NCBI GenBank assembly: GCA_937929935.1
Contig: CALFUL010000004.1
Span: forward strand, 124,001-188,000
Length of the DNA stretch: 64,000 nucleotides
Reading direction: 5' to 3'
From: an uncultured Flavobacteriaceae bacterium
GTDB taxonomy: Bacteria; Bacteroidota; Bacteroidia; Flavobacteriales; Flavobacteriaceae
The translations under genes were made by a program, and so were the position numbers. A model generated the notes under the pieces. That model saw nothing but the letters and a program-made list of their open reading frames with translations, was not told the origin of the DNA and ran no database searches. Positions 28,984 through 37,797 of this stretch are shown here, in pieces (position 1 is the stretch's first letter; every line of letters starts with the position of its first letter).

Positions 28984-30026
28984 TGTACATCAAAAAAATT
29001 ATCTTATTTATTGTTTTAGTAGGATTGGTCTTAGGCGGAATCTTTGTCTTTTATGTGTATTCAGCCTTTTTCACACCCAATACAGCTTTTGAGAATGATG
29101 AAGCCTATGTTTATATAAATTCAGACGCTTCTTTTGATGATGTTAAAGAAAAGCTTAAACCTTTATTGATTGATATTGATGATTTTGAAAAAACTGCCCA
29201 ACAAAAAGGATATGCCACAAATATAAAAGGAGGTAAGTACATTTTAAAAAAAGGGTTGAGTAACAATGATATTATTAATGTATTAAGAAGCAAGAATGCA
29301 CCCATAAAATTAGTTTTTAATAATCAAGAACGAATTGAAAATTTGGCGGGTAGAATTGCGCAGCAAATTGAACCCGATAGTATAACCCTATTAAATGCCT
29401 TTAATGATCAGCTTTTTTTAAATGCCAATAAATTTAATGAGCATAACAAAATGGCTATGTATATACCTAATAGCTATGAATTTTTCTGGAATACGAGTGC
29501 TGAAGAATTCAGAGGTCGCATGCTTAAAGAGTACAAAAAATTTTGGAATGATAATCGCACCGCAAAAGCGAAAAAATTAAATCTTAGCCCAACAGAAGTT
29601 ATTTCATTAGCTGCAGTAGTTCATAAAGAAACGGCCAAGGTTGATGAACGACCCAAAGTAGCAGGTTTGTATTTGAACAGGGTTAGAAAAAGAATGCTTT
29701 TACAGGCTGATCCTACCGTAATTTTTGCGATTAAAAGAGAAACAGGTAATTATGATACGGTTATCAAAAGAGTGCTTTATAAAGACTTAGAAATTAAATC
29801 TCCTTATAATACGTACAAGAATGTTGGTATTCCACCAGGGCCAATCATAATGCCTGATATTTCAGCTATTGATGGCGTTTTGAATGCTGAAAAGCATAAT
29901 TATATATACATGGTAGCCAACGTTAAGAACTTTGGCTATCACATGTTTGCTGAAACTGCACGGCAACATAACCGAAATAAAGTACAGTATATCAATTGGA
30001 TTAATAATCAACGTATTACCAGATAG
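28983..30026 (+). CDS. mltG: Endolytic murein transglycosylase MltG
   Basis: 347 residues from the ATG at 28983. The track start at 28923 is a TTG within the GNAT gene and is rejected. A membrane span at about 5-25 anchors the enzyme. The catalytic region is SLAAVVHKETAKVDERPKVAGLYLNRVRKRMLLQADPTVIFA with the expected Glu, and SPYNTYKNVGIPPGPI follows. MltG cuts new glycan strands near the divisome or elongasome and sets strand length. Its place next to dapF ties two cell-wall genes. Confidence 0.93.
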   Translation: MYIKKIILFIVLVGLVLGGIFVFYVYSAFFTPNTAFENDEAYVYINSDASFDDVKEKLKPLLIDIDDFEKTAQQKGYATNIKGGKYILKKGLSNNDIINVLRSKNAPIKLVFNNQERIENLAGRIAQQIEPDSITLLNAFNDQLFLNANKFNEHNKMAMYIPNSYEFFWNTSAEEFRGRMLKEYKKFWNDNRTAKAKKLNLSPTEVISLAAVVHKETAKVDERPKVAGLYLNRVRKRMLLQADPTVIFAIKRETGNYDTVIKRVLYKDLEIKSPYNTYKNVGIPPGPIIMPDISAIDGVLNAEKHNYIYMVANVKNFGYHMFAETARQHNRNKVQYINWINNQRITR

Positions 30027-30176
30027 CCTCAAAACTCTTCATTTTCTACTTCTTATCTAAGCAATGTACCCGTTTAACTAAATCTTAGAGATTTTGGTTT
30101 CATAGGCGCATATCTTTGCTCTTGTAAATACTAAAGCCCCCAAATTTAAGTATTAATGGCGCAAAAAACCTATGTT

Positions 30177-30818
30177 ATGAAAAAGTGGATTCATGTTTTT
30201 TATCCCCTTATAATTGTAACCTTATTTGTAAGTGTTTTATCAAATCAAGAGGTTCCTGAAGAGCTTTTAGTTAAAGAAGCGGTTGCGGTAATTTATCCAA
30301 TAAGTGAAGATAATTATAAGAAAGAACAAGATGTATTGGCTCAATTTGTGGCAGTTCCACCATTTTTAGGGTCAACATTTATAGGCTTTAGAGAAGCACT
30401 TGCTTTTAAAGAGTCGCAAGGTAATTATTTGTCAATCAATACTTTAGGGTATTTAGGAAAATATCAATTTGGAATAGGTACTTTACAATTAATAGGCGTT
30501 GAAAACGCAACCCACTTTTTAAACAATCCTGTTTTACAAGAAGAAGCTTTTAAAACAAATATTGCTAGAAACAAATGGATTCTTAGAAAGGATATTTCAA
30601 AGTATCAGGGTAAAAAAATTAGAGGAATCAAGATTACCGAGTCAGGCATGTTAGCAGCAGCTCATTTAGCCGGACCCGGAAACGTGCAAAAATATTTATA
30701 TTCTTGGGGTAAGTATGATGTAAAAGATGCCTATGGCACTAACATCAAAGCTTATATGAAAAAGTTTTCTGGTTATGACACTTCATTTGTTATGCCAAAA
30801 AGAAATCCAAGAATTTGA
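30177..30818 (+). CDS. Exported lysozyme-like / lytic transglycosylase-like protein
   Basis: 213 residues from the ATG at 30177; the track start seven codons upstream is possible but MKKWIHVFYPLIIVTLFVSVL is a better signal peptide. The stretch FREALAFKESQGNYLSINTLGYLGKYQFGIGTLQLIG has the Glu-Ser and the Gly-x-x-Gln-Phe pattern of goose-type or Slt lysozyme folds, and MLAAAHLAGPGNVQKYLYSWG fits the later helix. It probably acts on peptidoglycan, which suits the mltG neighbour 150 bases upstream. Substrate and activity are inferred. Confidence 0.65.
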   Translation: MKKWIHVFYPLIIVTLFVSVLSNQEVPEELLVKEAVAVIYPISEDNYKKEQDVLAQFVAVPPFLGSTFIGFREALAFKESQGNYLSINTLGYLGKYQFGIGTLQLIGVENATHFLNNPVLQEEAFKTNIARNKWILRKDISKYQGKKIRGIKITESGMLAAAHLAGPGNVQKYLYSWGKYDVKDAYGTNIKAYMKKFSGYDTSFVMPKRNPRI

Positions 30819-30860
30819 TGATTTAGTTCCCGTTGAGAGGGGAAATATATATGAAGATGA

Positions 30861-30886
30861 TAAACCCCGGTATACACTGGGGTTTA
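30861..30886. terminator. Bidirectional hairpin between convergent genes
   Basis: TAAACCCC and GGGGTTTA pair around a 10-base loop. It separates the lysozyme-like gene from the converging methyltransferase gene. Confidence 0.75.
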
Positions 30887-30891
30887 TTTAT

Positions 30892-31614
30892 TTAGCCTTG
30901 TATGATAAAAATCGTGGGTCTTTTATGAAGATTCATTGGTGTTTTTTTCCAATCTGCAACGGTTTTGGTTGCTATATATTCTGTGGTTAAAGTAATGTCA
31001 ACTGCTATGCATACTTGAGTTTGCCCTTGTAACGTTTTAAGCATTTGATCCAAAAGCTTATCATTTCGATAGGGGGTTTCAATGAACAGTTGTGATTGCT
31101 GTTGACTTTTTGATTTTCTTTCTAATTCTTTAATAACCTTTTTACGCTCTGTAGTATCAATTGGTAAGTAACCGTTAAAGGCAAAATTTTGGCCATTGAG
31201 TCCGCTAGCCATTAAAGCCAGTAAAATTGAAGAAGGCCCAACTAATGGTACAACTTGTATGCCTTTTTCATGTGCTATTTTTACAACATCAGCACCCGGG
31301 TCAGCTACGCCAGGGCATCCTGCCTCTGAAATGATACCAATATCATTGCCTTCAAAACAGGGTTGTATAAACTCATATATTGAAGTTTGTTCAGTATACT
31401 TATTAAGCGTTTCAATAATCAGCTTTGGTTGTGATTTTCTGGGGCTGATTTTTTTAATAAATTTTCTAGCTGATTTCTCATTTTCAACTATGTAATAATC
31501 AACATCTTCAATAGTTCTTTTAATCGATATAGGTACTACCTCTAAAGGAGCACTATCTCCTAAAGTTGTGGGTATCAGGTAAATTTTACCGAATGATGTT
31601 TCTTTTTTTGACAT
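30892..31614 (-). CDS. RsmI-like SAM-dependent (tetrapyrrole methylase fold) methyltransferase
   Basis: 240 residues. Family signs are GKIYLIPTTLGD near the start and the loop ISEAGCPGVADPGADVV, then VVPLVGPSSILLALMASGLNGQNFAFNGYLP and IFIETPYRNDKLL. RsmI 2'-O-methylates C1402 of 16S rRNA. This shorter flavobacterial form lacks the C-terminal extension of E. coli RsmI (286 residues), so the exact target is less certain. It follows the lmw-PTP gene with 3 bases between them, downstream of dnaA. Confidence 0.82.
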   Translation of the reverse strand: MSKKETSFGKIYLIPTTLGDSAPLEVVPISIKRTIEDVDYYIVENEKSARKFIKKISPRKSQPKLIIETLNKYTEQTSIYEFIQPCFEGNDIGIISEAGCPGVADPGADVVKIAHEKGIQVVPLVGPSSILLALMASGLNGQNFAFNGYLPIDTTERKKVIKELERKSKSQQQSQLFIETPYRNDKLLDQMLKTLQGQTQVCIAVDITLTTEYIATKTVADWKKTPMNLHKRPTIFIIQG

Positions 31615-31617
31615 AAA

Positions 31618-32070
31618 TTATTGATTCAATTTGTTTGCAATACTATCACAAGCCTTATCAATCATTTGATATACGCTTTCAAATCCGCGAACACCACCAT
31701 AGTAGGGGTCAGGCACCTCGTTGGTTTCAAGTGAAGCCTCTGAAAGAAGTAATTGAACCTTATTAATTTCAGTTAAACCATTTGCCAATTTCAAAACATT
31801 GTTATAATTGCTTTGATCCATCACATAAATATAATCGAAACTGCTAAAATCTGCTTCTATAAATTTTCGGCAACGTTGATGACTAATATCTATTCCGTTT
31901 TGTTTAGCAACTTCAATACTTCTTGGGTCTGGCGAATTGCCCAGATGATAACCAGCAGTGCCTGCTGAGTCAACATAAACTTTAGCGTTGTCAATTTTAC
32001 TTTGGAGAATACCCTCTGCTAATGGAGACCTACAGATATTTCCGAGGCAAACCATTAAAACTTTAATCAT
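31618..32070 (-). CDS. Low-molecular-weight protein-tyrosine phosphatase
   Basis: 150 residues. The P-loop VCLGNICRSP near residues 7-16 carries the C-x5-R-S/T active site, and the general acid lies in VPDPYYGGVRGFE near 120. Such enzymes act on tyrosine-phosphorylated proteins or on arginine phosphates and often control exopolysaccharide kinases. It lies between dnaA and the RsmI-like gene, a conserved order in Flavobacteria, and is likely cotranscribed with dnaA (9-base gap). Confidence 0.93.
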   Translation of the reverse strand: MIKVLMVCLGNICRSPLAEGILQSKIDNAKVYVDSAGTAGYHLGNSPDPRSIEVAKQNGIDISHQRCRKFIEADFSSFDYIYVMDQSNYNNVLKLANGLTEINKVQLLLSEASLETNEVPDPYYGGVRGFESVYQMIDKACDSIANKLNQ

Positions 32071-32079
32071 TTTAAATGC

Positions 32080-33504
32080 TTAAGAGAGTTTTTTGGTAAG
32101 ATCTTCAATATACTTTCTAAACTGCTTATCAGTTTCAGCCAAATTATCAACGGTCTTACATGCATGAAGAACTGTTGCGTGATCTCTTTTACCTATTTGA
32201 GATCCAATACTGGCTAATGAGGCTTTTGTGAATTTTTTAGCAAAGAACATAGCCAATTGTCTAGCTTGAACAATATGTCTTTTCCTTGTTTTAGATTGCA
32301 GCGTGGCAACATCCATTTCAAAGTAATCAGAAACTACTTTTTGAATGTAGTCAATTGATACTTCACGTTTTGTATTCTTGACAAACTTTTCAACTACTTG
32401 TTGCGCAAGTTCAAGAGTAACTTCTTTTTTATTGAATGATGATTGGGCAATTAATGAGATTATCGCACCCTCAAGTTCACGAATATTGGTTTTGATATGT
32501 TTTGCAACGTATTCAACAATATCATCGGGCATTTCAACACCGTCACGAAATAATTTATTTTTCAAAATTGAGATACGTGTTTCATAATCAGGACTCTGTA
32601 ACTCAGCTGACAAGCCCCATTTGAAACGAGAAAGTAATCTTTGCTCAATATCTTGCATATCAACAGGTGCCTTATCTGAAGTAAGAATTACCTGTTTACC
32701 ATTTTGATGTAAATGGTTGAAAATATGAAAGAATACATCTTGAGTACCAGACTTACCAGATAAGAATTGAACATCATCAATAATTAATACATCAATTAAT
32801 TGATAAAAATGAATGAAATCATTTCGTGTATTCTTTTTAACTGACTCAATATATTGTTGTGTAAACTTCTCTGCAGAAATGTACAGTACTGTTCTTTCAG
32901 GGTATTTATCTTTTATTTCAACACCAATAGCATGGGCTAAATGTGTTTTACCCAAACCAACACCACCAAATATTAAAAGTGGATTAAATGACGTGCCACC
33001 AGGTTTATTTGCTACCGCCATACCGGCAGAGCGTGCTAAACGATTCGAATCTCCTTCAAGAAAATTATCAAAGTTGTAATTAGGATTTAACTGAGACTCA
33101 ATTTTTATATTTCTGATTCCAGGAATTACAAATGGGTTTCGTAATTCAGGATTTTTAGATTTAATAGGCACATTCATCTCTTGAGCCATCATGCCGCCTC
33201 TGTTCGAGCTTGGAATTTTTTCAGTAAAAGGCTCTTTGTTACCATACGTGTTCTCCATTTTGATAATGTAGATCAGTTTGGCAGTCTCGCCTAATTCTTT
33301 AATTAATGCTACTTTAAGTAATTTGACGTAGTGCTCTTCAAGCCATTCATAGAAAAACTTACTAGGTACTTGAATGCTAAGTGCGTTATCTGAGAGTTTG
33401 ACGGGCTTGATAGGTTCAAACCATGTTTTGAATGCCTGGGGTTGAATATTATCCTTTATAAAGGTCAAACAGTTCTCCCATACTGATGTTGCAGTTACAT
33501 TCAT
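32080..33504 (-). CDS. dnaA: Chromosomal replication initiator DnaA
   Basis: 474 residues. Domain I (about 1-90) contains FKTWFEPIKP; domain II is short. Domain III has Walker A GGVGLGKTHLAH and Walker B VLIIDDVQFLSGK plus the sensor region LTSDKAP. Domain IV has the DnaA-box helix RKRHIVQARQLAMFFAKK and GKRDHATVLHACKTV. It initiates replication at oriC. I looked for DnaA boxes in the 200 bases upstream and saw no convincing set, so the origin is probably elsewhere. Confidence 0.97.
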   Translation of the reverse strand: MNVTATSVWENCLTFIKDNIQPQAFKTWFEPIKPVKLSDNALSIQVPSKFFYEWLEEHYVKLLKVALIKELGETAKLIYIIKMENTYGNKEPFTEKIPSSNRGGMMAQEMNVPIKSKNPELRNPFVIPGIRNIKIESQLNPNYNFDNFLEGDSNRLARSAGMAVANKPGGTSFNPLLIFGGVGLGKTHLAHAIGVEIKDKYPERTVLYISAEKFTQQYIESVKKNTRNDFIHFYQLIDVLIIDDVQFLSGKSGTQDVFFHIFNHLHQNGKQVILTSDKAPVDMQDIEQRLLSRFKWGLSAELQSPDYETRISILKNKLFRDGVEMPDDIVEYVAKHIKTNIRELEGAIISLIAQSSFNKKEVTLELAQQVVEKFVKNTKREVSIDYIQKVVSDYFEMDVATLQSKTRKRHIVQARQLAMFFAKKFTKASLASIGSQIGKRDHATVLHACKTVDNLAETDKQFRKYIEDLTKKLS

Positions 33505-33713
33505 TGAAATTCTCAGTTAATAGATGGTTAGTCTTTTTTAAAGTTGTTTGGTCGAAAATTAGGTTAAGAGAACCTGCCTTTCTAGCATGAACAAATATGT
33601 GAACAAATTATCTAATAAAAAAATGAAATGGTATTGAATTTATTGTTTTTTTTCCTCATGTTAGACACAGTAAGTTGGAGAACCTTAAATGTATCATTTT
33701 TACTTTAAATATT

Positions 33714-34124
33714 ATGACTTTTAACGAAATTTCTTTTAGAATTAGATATAGTGAAACAGATCAAATGGGGGTGGTGTATCACGGCAACTACGCCCAGTTC
33801 TTCGAAATGGGTAGAGTTGAGTGGTTAAGACAGCTTGGTACGTCATATAAAGAAATGGAAGAAGATGGGGTCATGCTTCCTGTTATTCATTTAGATATCG
33901 ATTTTAAAAAACCAGCAAAGTATGATGACTTGATTACAGTAAGGACTACACTGAAGAATACACCTTCTGTAAGAATTGAATTTGATTTTGTAATCCGAAA
34001 TGAAAAAGAAGAACTATTAGTGACCGGAAATACGGTTTTGGTTTTTATGGATATGAAAAAAAATAGACCAATAAAATGTCCTGAAAATTTACTGACTAAA
34101 ATTGAAGCATTAGCTCAGGATTAA
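33714..34124 (+). CDS. Acyl-CoA thioesterase, YbgC/FadM hot-dog family
   Basis: 136 residues from ATG 33714; the upstream track start at 33675 adds a non-family 13-residue tail. The hot-dog signature RYSETDQMGVVYHGNYAQFFEMGRVEWLR includes the catalytic Asp, and DITFKKPAKYDDLITVRT-like and GNTVLVFMD segments follow. It hydrolyses acyl-CoA thioesters, short-chain or aromatic in relatives. It is divergent from dnaA, the usual flavobacterial arrangement. Confidence 0.9.
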   Translation: MTFNEISFRIRYSETDQMGVVYHGNYAQFFEMGRVEWLRQLGTSYKEMEEDGVMLPVIHLDIDFKKPAKYDDLITVRTTLKNTPSVRIEFDFVIRNEKEELLVTGNTVLVFMDMKKNRPIKCPENLLTKIEALAQD

Positions 34125-34133
34125 TTCGATGCA

Positions 34134-34745
34134 TTATAGTTTCTTTAGTTGAATAGTATGTTTGCTTTCAAAAATGCTATGAATGTTTTCAAATTCACTT
34201 TTAGGCACAAGAACTTGTATAGCACACTTTTCTTTTAATTCTTGTTCTTGTATTTTTAAACGATACTGTTTAATTATTCTCATAACAAAATCCATATCAG
34301 CATACTCAAAAGATAGGTGTATGGGCAGTTTTTGAACCTTTTCAATAATGCTTGACACGTCTAAAGCCATTTTAGCTGCCTCGCGGTAAGCGCTAATTAA
34401 ACCTCCCACACCAAGTTTTGTGCCGCCAAATATTCGAACTACAGCCACAAGGGTGTTGGTTACCTCAAAGGCTTGTATTTGGCCAAATATTGGCATTCCG
34501 GCTGAATTGTTAGGTTCACCGTCATCATTGGCTCTATAGCTTTTGGTTTCAACACCCAACTGCCAAGCATAGCAAACATGATTTGCACCTTGATGTTTTT
34601 TCTTAAGTATTTCTAGTATAGGTTTTACCTCTTCAATAGTTTGAACCGGAAAAGCATAACCGTAAAATTTACTCTTTTTTTCTTTAAAGATTATTGGCTC
34701 AGAGGCTTTAGAAAGTGTTTTGTATGTATCTGATTTCTGGCTCAT
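34134..34745 (-). CDS. IMPACT/YigZ-family protein
   Basis: 203 residues from the ATG at 34745; the longer track start would lie inside the EamA gene. The YigZ core shows IIFKEKKSKFYGYAFPV, HHKGANHVCYAW-like AKHQGANHVCYAWQLG, ANDDGEPNNSAGMPI and VRIFGGTKLGVGGLISAYREAA. The family resembles the eukaryotic Gcn2 inhibitor IMPACT and is thought to bind RNA or ribosomes; the role in bacteria is unclear. Its start overlaps the EamA stop by one base (TAATG), suggesting coupled translation. Confidence 0.9.
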   Translation of the reverse strand: MSQKSDTYKTLSKASEPIIFKEKKSKFYGYAFPVQTIEEVKPILEILKKKHQGANHVCYAWQLGVETKSYRANDDGEPNNSAGMPIFGQIQAFEVTNTLVAVVRIFGGTKLGVGGLISAYREAAKMALDVSSIIEKVQKLPIHLSFEYADMDFVMRIIKQYRLKIQEQELKEKCAIQVLVPKSEFENIHSIFESKHTIQLKKL

Positions 34746-35608
34746 TATTTTTTGGCTACTAGTAAAATACTTATAACCGCCAGCGCAATACCCAACCAAT
34801 TTTTAGCAATTAATTTTTCTTTAAATAAGAGTATGCCCAATAAAGTTGAAAATAAAACAATGGCGACATTATTGATAGTGAAAAGTGTAGCACTTGTAAA
34901 GGTGTCATTATTCAAAGCACGTAACAAAAAGTAAATCGAGAAAAAATTAGGAACCCCCAAACAAATACCTGCAATGATATTTCGAAGATTAATTTTTAAA
35001 CCGCCTTTGAAAGATTTAATGAGTATAAATAAAATGCCAATACTACCCGCACAACCAAATACCGTGGCAGAGAAAATTGACAAATCTTCTTTTGCAATTT
35101 GATTTTTTTCAAAATAGGCCAGTGCAGCGTCAACGCCACCTGAACCAATAAAAGTTAACAATGGTAACAACCAAATTATTTTAGAATAAGACGTTGAGTT
35201 TTCTTTTAATGACGTAAAATATACAGCTCCTAGCGCCAATAGAATACCTGTAATTTGATAGCCGTTAAGAGCTTCATTGTAAGCAAAAACACCAATTAAT
35301 ACAGGAATCACAAACGATAGTTTTGTTGCCACCGATGCCACTGAAACGCCTAATTTTTGAGAGGTGGCGGCCATAAGGTTGAACACTAAAATGAATAAAA
35401 GACCTAATGCAAAAGCGCCCCAAAACCATTGTTTTTGTGGTATTTCAATTAATCGAATATCGCCTGTATAGAATAAATTGCCAACAAGGAATGCCACGAA
35501 ATAATTAGTGATGATTGCATAAAGTGTTTGAACTTTAAATTGCGTAAAGAATTTGAAAATGACAAAAATTAAACTAGAAAAAAGGATACTCAGCGCTAAA
35601 TCAAGCAT
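34745..35608 (-). CDS. EamA-family (DMT) membrane transporter
   Basis: 287 residues with about ten membrane segments in two homologous halves, as in drug/metabolite transporters. The first half covers LALSILFSSLIFVIFKFF to AVYFTSL; the second starts at IIWLLPLLTFIGSGGVDAALAYF and ends WLGIALAVISILLVAKK. These proteins export or import small metabolites; the substrate is not predictable. It overlaps the HAD gene start region by 8 bases and the YigZ gene by one, so HAD-EamA-YigZ form one unit with ribD upstream. Confidence 0.85.
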   Translation of the reverse strand: MLDLALSILFSSLIFVIFKFFTQFKVQTLYAIITNYFVAFLVGNLFYTGDIRLIEIPQKQWFWGAFALGLLFILVFNLMAATSQKLGVSVASVATKLSFVIPVLIGVFAYNEALNGYQITGILLALGAVYFTSLKENSTSYSKIIWLLPLLTFIGSGGVDAALAYFEKNQIAKEDLSIFSATVFGCAGSIGILFILIKSFKGGLKINLRNIIAGICLGVPNFFSIYFLLRALNNDTFTSATLFTINNVAIVLFSTLLGILLFKEKLIAKNWLGIALAVISILLVAKK

Positions 35609-36215
35609 CTTTTAATTTTGTTTTAAGTTCAGTAATATCTTCAGCACCTACCTGAAGATTCCAGCTTTGAATACCTATATTTAGGGCAGCATCAGTGTTC
35701 TCTTTAGTATCGTCAATAAAAAATGTTTCGTAAGCGTTGAGCTTATTTTTATGCAGTACAAATTCAAAAATGTCTGTATTGGGTTTTCGTAAATGAATCT
35801 CATGAGAAAGGTAAAATTCATCAAAGCAATTTTTGAAACGGGTATATTTTTTAAGTCCCATTTTGCGAATAACCTCCTGAATATGAAGTTCATTAGTATT
35901 GCTTAATAAGTATAGTTTATATTTTTTTTCTAGGGATAGTTCTTCTAGAAAATCAAGACGGTTATCAGGAAAATCTAAAAGCATAGAATTCCAGATATTC
36001 TTTATTTCATCAGGCTTCGCCATAGGATAGACCAACGCTAAACCATCAATAAATTCTTTAGAAGTTATTGCGCCAACTTCATAAGAATGATTTAAGGCCA
36101 TTATTTCAGGACTCAAATTCGCAGAACCACCAAACTTGACGATTTCTTTAAATACAATCTCTTTATCTAAATCAATAAATATATCTCCGAAGTCAAAAAT
36201 GATGTTTTTTATCAT
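35601..36215 (-). CDS. HAD-family hydrolase (subfamily IA)
   Basis: 204 residues. Motif I is IIFDFGDIFIDLD; here the second Asp of DxD is Gly (FDFGDI), as in many HAD-IA proteins of the YihX type that carry FDFGGV. Motif II is LYLLSNTNE, motif III Lys is in HLRKPN, and motif IV is FFIDDTKENTDAA. YihX-like enzymes remove phosphate from sugar phosphates. The gene overlaps ribD by 4 bases, and a HAD phosphatase is needed in riboflavin synthesis for the pyrimidine intermediate, so that role is a reasonable guess. Confidence 0.85.
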   Translation of the reverse strand: MIKNIIFDFGDIFIDLDKEIVFKEIVKFGGSANLSPEIMALNHSYEVGAITSKEFIDGLALVYPMAKPDEIKNIWNSMLLDFPDNRLDFLEELSLEKKYKLYLLSNTNELHIQEVIRKMGLKKYTRFKNCFDEFYLSHEIHLRKPNTDIFEFVLHKNKLNAYETFFIDDTKENTDAALNIGIQSWNLQVGAEDITELKTKLKDA

Positions 36216-37258
36216 TTATAAAAGATTTGAAGTTTATCTTCTTGTATCCTAGTTTTAGAAAATAATGGTCTGTTTAAAGTTGGTGCCGCAAGTCCCTTTT
36301 TGAATTTTGAATTACCAATGAATACGCGAGCTTCATCCCATAAATTACTATCAATAAAGGTTTGAAGTGTTTTAGTGCCTCCTTCAATTAAGACACTGGT
36401 CACGTTGTGTTTGTGTAAAACTTTGCAAATATTTTGAACCAATTCATGATCAAAATTGATTACCTCATAGGTACATTGCTTTTGATATTTTTCTTGATGT
36501 GTATTTTCAGTAATAATAATAGTTTTTATAGACCCGTCTAAAACATGGTATGGTTGCTGAATTTTAAGCCTTCGATCTAGAATAACACGCACCGGATTTT
36601 TTCCTTCAAAATGTCGAACATCTAATTTGGGGTTATCAATCAAAGCAGTATTGGTTCCTATTAATATACTTTGTTCTTCAGCCCGCCATTGATGAACCAG
36701 TTGCCGTGATAGGGTTGAGGTTATCCAATAGGGTTCTGCAGTATCAGCACGAAATTCTTGCTCAGGGGCAATAAACCCGTCTTCAGTTTGCGCCCATTTT
36801 AAAATGATATAGGGTCTTTTTTTTTCATGAAAGGTTAAAAAGCGCTTATGATGTTCACGGCATTCAGCTTCTAAAACGCCAACAGTAACTTCGCAGCCTG
36901 CAGCTTTCAATTTCTCAATGCCTTTACCAGCCACTTTTTCATGCGGATCTAAAAGGCCAATGACAACTTTTTTAATATGATGTTCTATGATTGCCTCAAC
37001 GCAGGGTGGAGTTTTACCATGATGACAACAAGGTTCTAGAGTAACGTATAGCGTTGCTTCTTTTAAAAGAGATTTATCTGAAACAGCGTGAATTGCATTT
37101 ATTTCAGCATGAGGTCCGCCAAAAGCACTGGTAAATCCTTCGCCAATGATTTGGTCATTATGAACCAAAACCGCGCCTACCATAGGATTCGGAGCCGTAG
37201 TTCCTAATCCGTTTTTTGCCAATTGAATGGCGCGCTTCATAAAAAAATGATCTCTCAT
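36212..37258 (-). CDS. ribD: Bifunctional riboflavin biosynthesis deaminase/reductase RibD
   Basis: 348 residues. The N-terminal deaminase has the zinc site: HAE in FGGPHAEINAI and EPCCHHGKTPPC. The C-terminal reductase starts near residue 150 with RPYIILKWAQTEDGFIA and holds SILIGTNTALIDNPKLDVR and VTSVLIEGGTKTLQTFI. It performs the second and third steps of riboflavin synthesis after GTP cyclohydrolase II. ribBA is 23 kb away in the window. It overlaps the HAD gene by 4 bases. Confidence 0.95.
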   Translation of the reverse strand: MRDHFFMKRAIQLAKNGLGTTAPNPMVGAVLVHNDQIIGEGFTSAFGGPHAEINAIHAVSDKSLLKEATLYVTLEPCCHHGKTPPCVEAIIEHHIKKVVIGLLDPHEKVAGKGIEKLKAAGCEVTVGVLEAECREHHKRFLTFHEKKRPYIILKWAQTEDGFIAPEQEFRADTAEPYWITSTLSRQLVHQWRAEEQSILIGTNTALIDNPKLDVRHFEGKNPVRVILDRRLKIQQPYHVLDGSIKTIIITENTHQEKYQKQCTYEVINFDHELVQNICKVLHKHNVTSVLIEGGTKTLQTFIDSNLWDEARVFIGNSKFKKGLAAPTLNRPLFSKTRIQEDKLQIFYK

Positions 37259-37262
37259 TAAA

Positions 37263-37724
37263 CTATTTTATTTCAATCTCTTCAATATGATCTATGGGGT
37301 AAACAGCTTTAAAACCAGCAATTGTATAAGATAACTCTCCTTTAAATTGAACATTAACCTTTTGATTTAGCAACTGTTTTACCAGACTGCCTAAGAGTCC
37401 GTTTTTGTTGCCATTTATTAGTTTTGAAGCATCAAATTTAACCATTAGAGGAATTGTAAACTCGTCGCGAGCAGGTACCTTAAATTCTTCAGAAGATACT
37501 TTTGCAATTAATTGATTATCAATAAATACATCAATATTATCTGTTTTTAATTTACCTCCTAAATGGTTAAGATTCTTAAAAACAGCATCTGCTTTTAATG
37601 AAACTTCGCTCAAATTCGCTTCAATGACACCTACGTTGTCAATTCGCTGAAATTCTGGTTTCTTTTTAAAATTACAGCTTGTTGTAAATGCCAAAATTGT
37701 AATGATTAAAATGATTTTTCGCAT
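37263..37724 (-). CDS. LEA14-like (water-stress/hypersensitive-response fold) lipoprotein
   Basis: 153 residues with a lipoprotein signal (MRKIILIITILAFTTSC). The mature part GVIEANLSEVSLKADAVFKNLNHLGGKLKTDNIDVFID and VPARDEFTIPLMVKFD fits the LEA type 2 fibronectin-like fold. Bacterial members are small envelope lipoproteins of unknown function, named after plant desiccation proteins. It starts the run ribD-HAD-EamA-YigZ (4-base gap to ribD) and is divergent from prmC. Confidence 0.75.
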   Translation of the reverse strand: MRKIILIITILAFTTSCNFKKKPEFQRIDNVGVIEANLSEVSLKADAVFKNLNHLGGKLKTDNIDVFIDNQLIAKVSSEEFKVPARDEFTIPLMVKFDASKLINGNKNGLLGSLVKQLLNQKVNVQFKGELSYTIAGFKAVYPIDHIEEIEIK

Positions 37725-37797
37725 ATTTAATAAGATCGAATTAATGTATCTTCACAGCACAAAAATAGTGCTTTAAAAAGAACATCGATTAGCCCAA

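Noticed and set aside
33505-33713. oriC next to dnaA
   Set aside because: Only weak one-mismatch DnaA-box look-alikes (TTAGACACA) and no cluster, so no origin is called.
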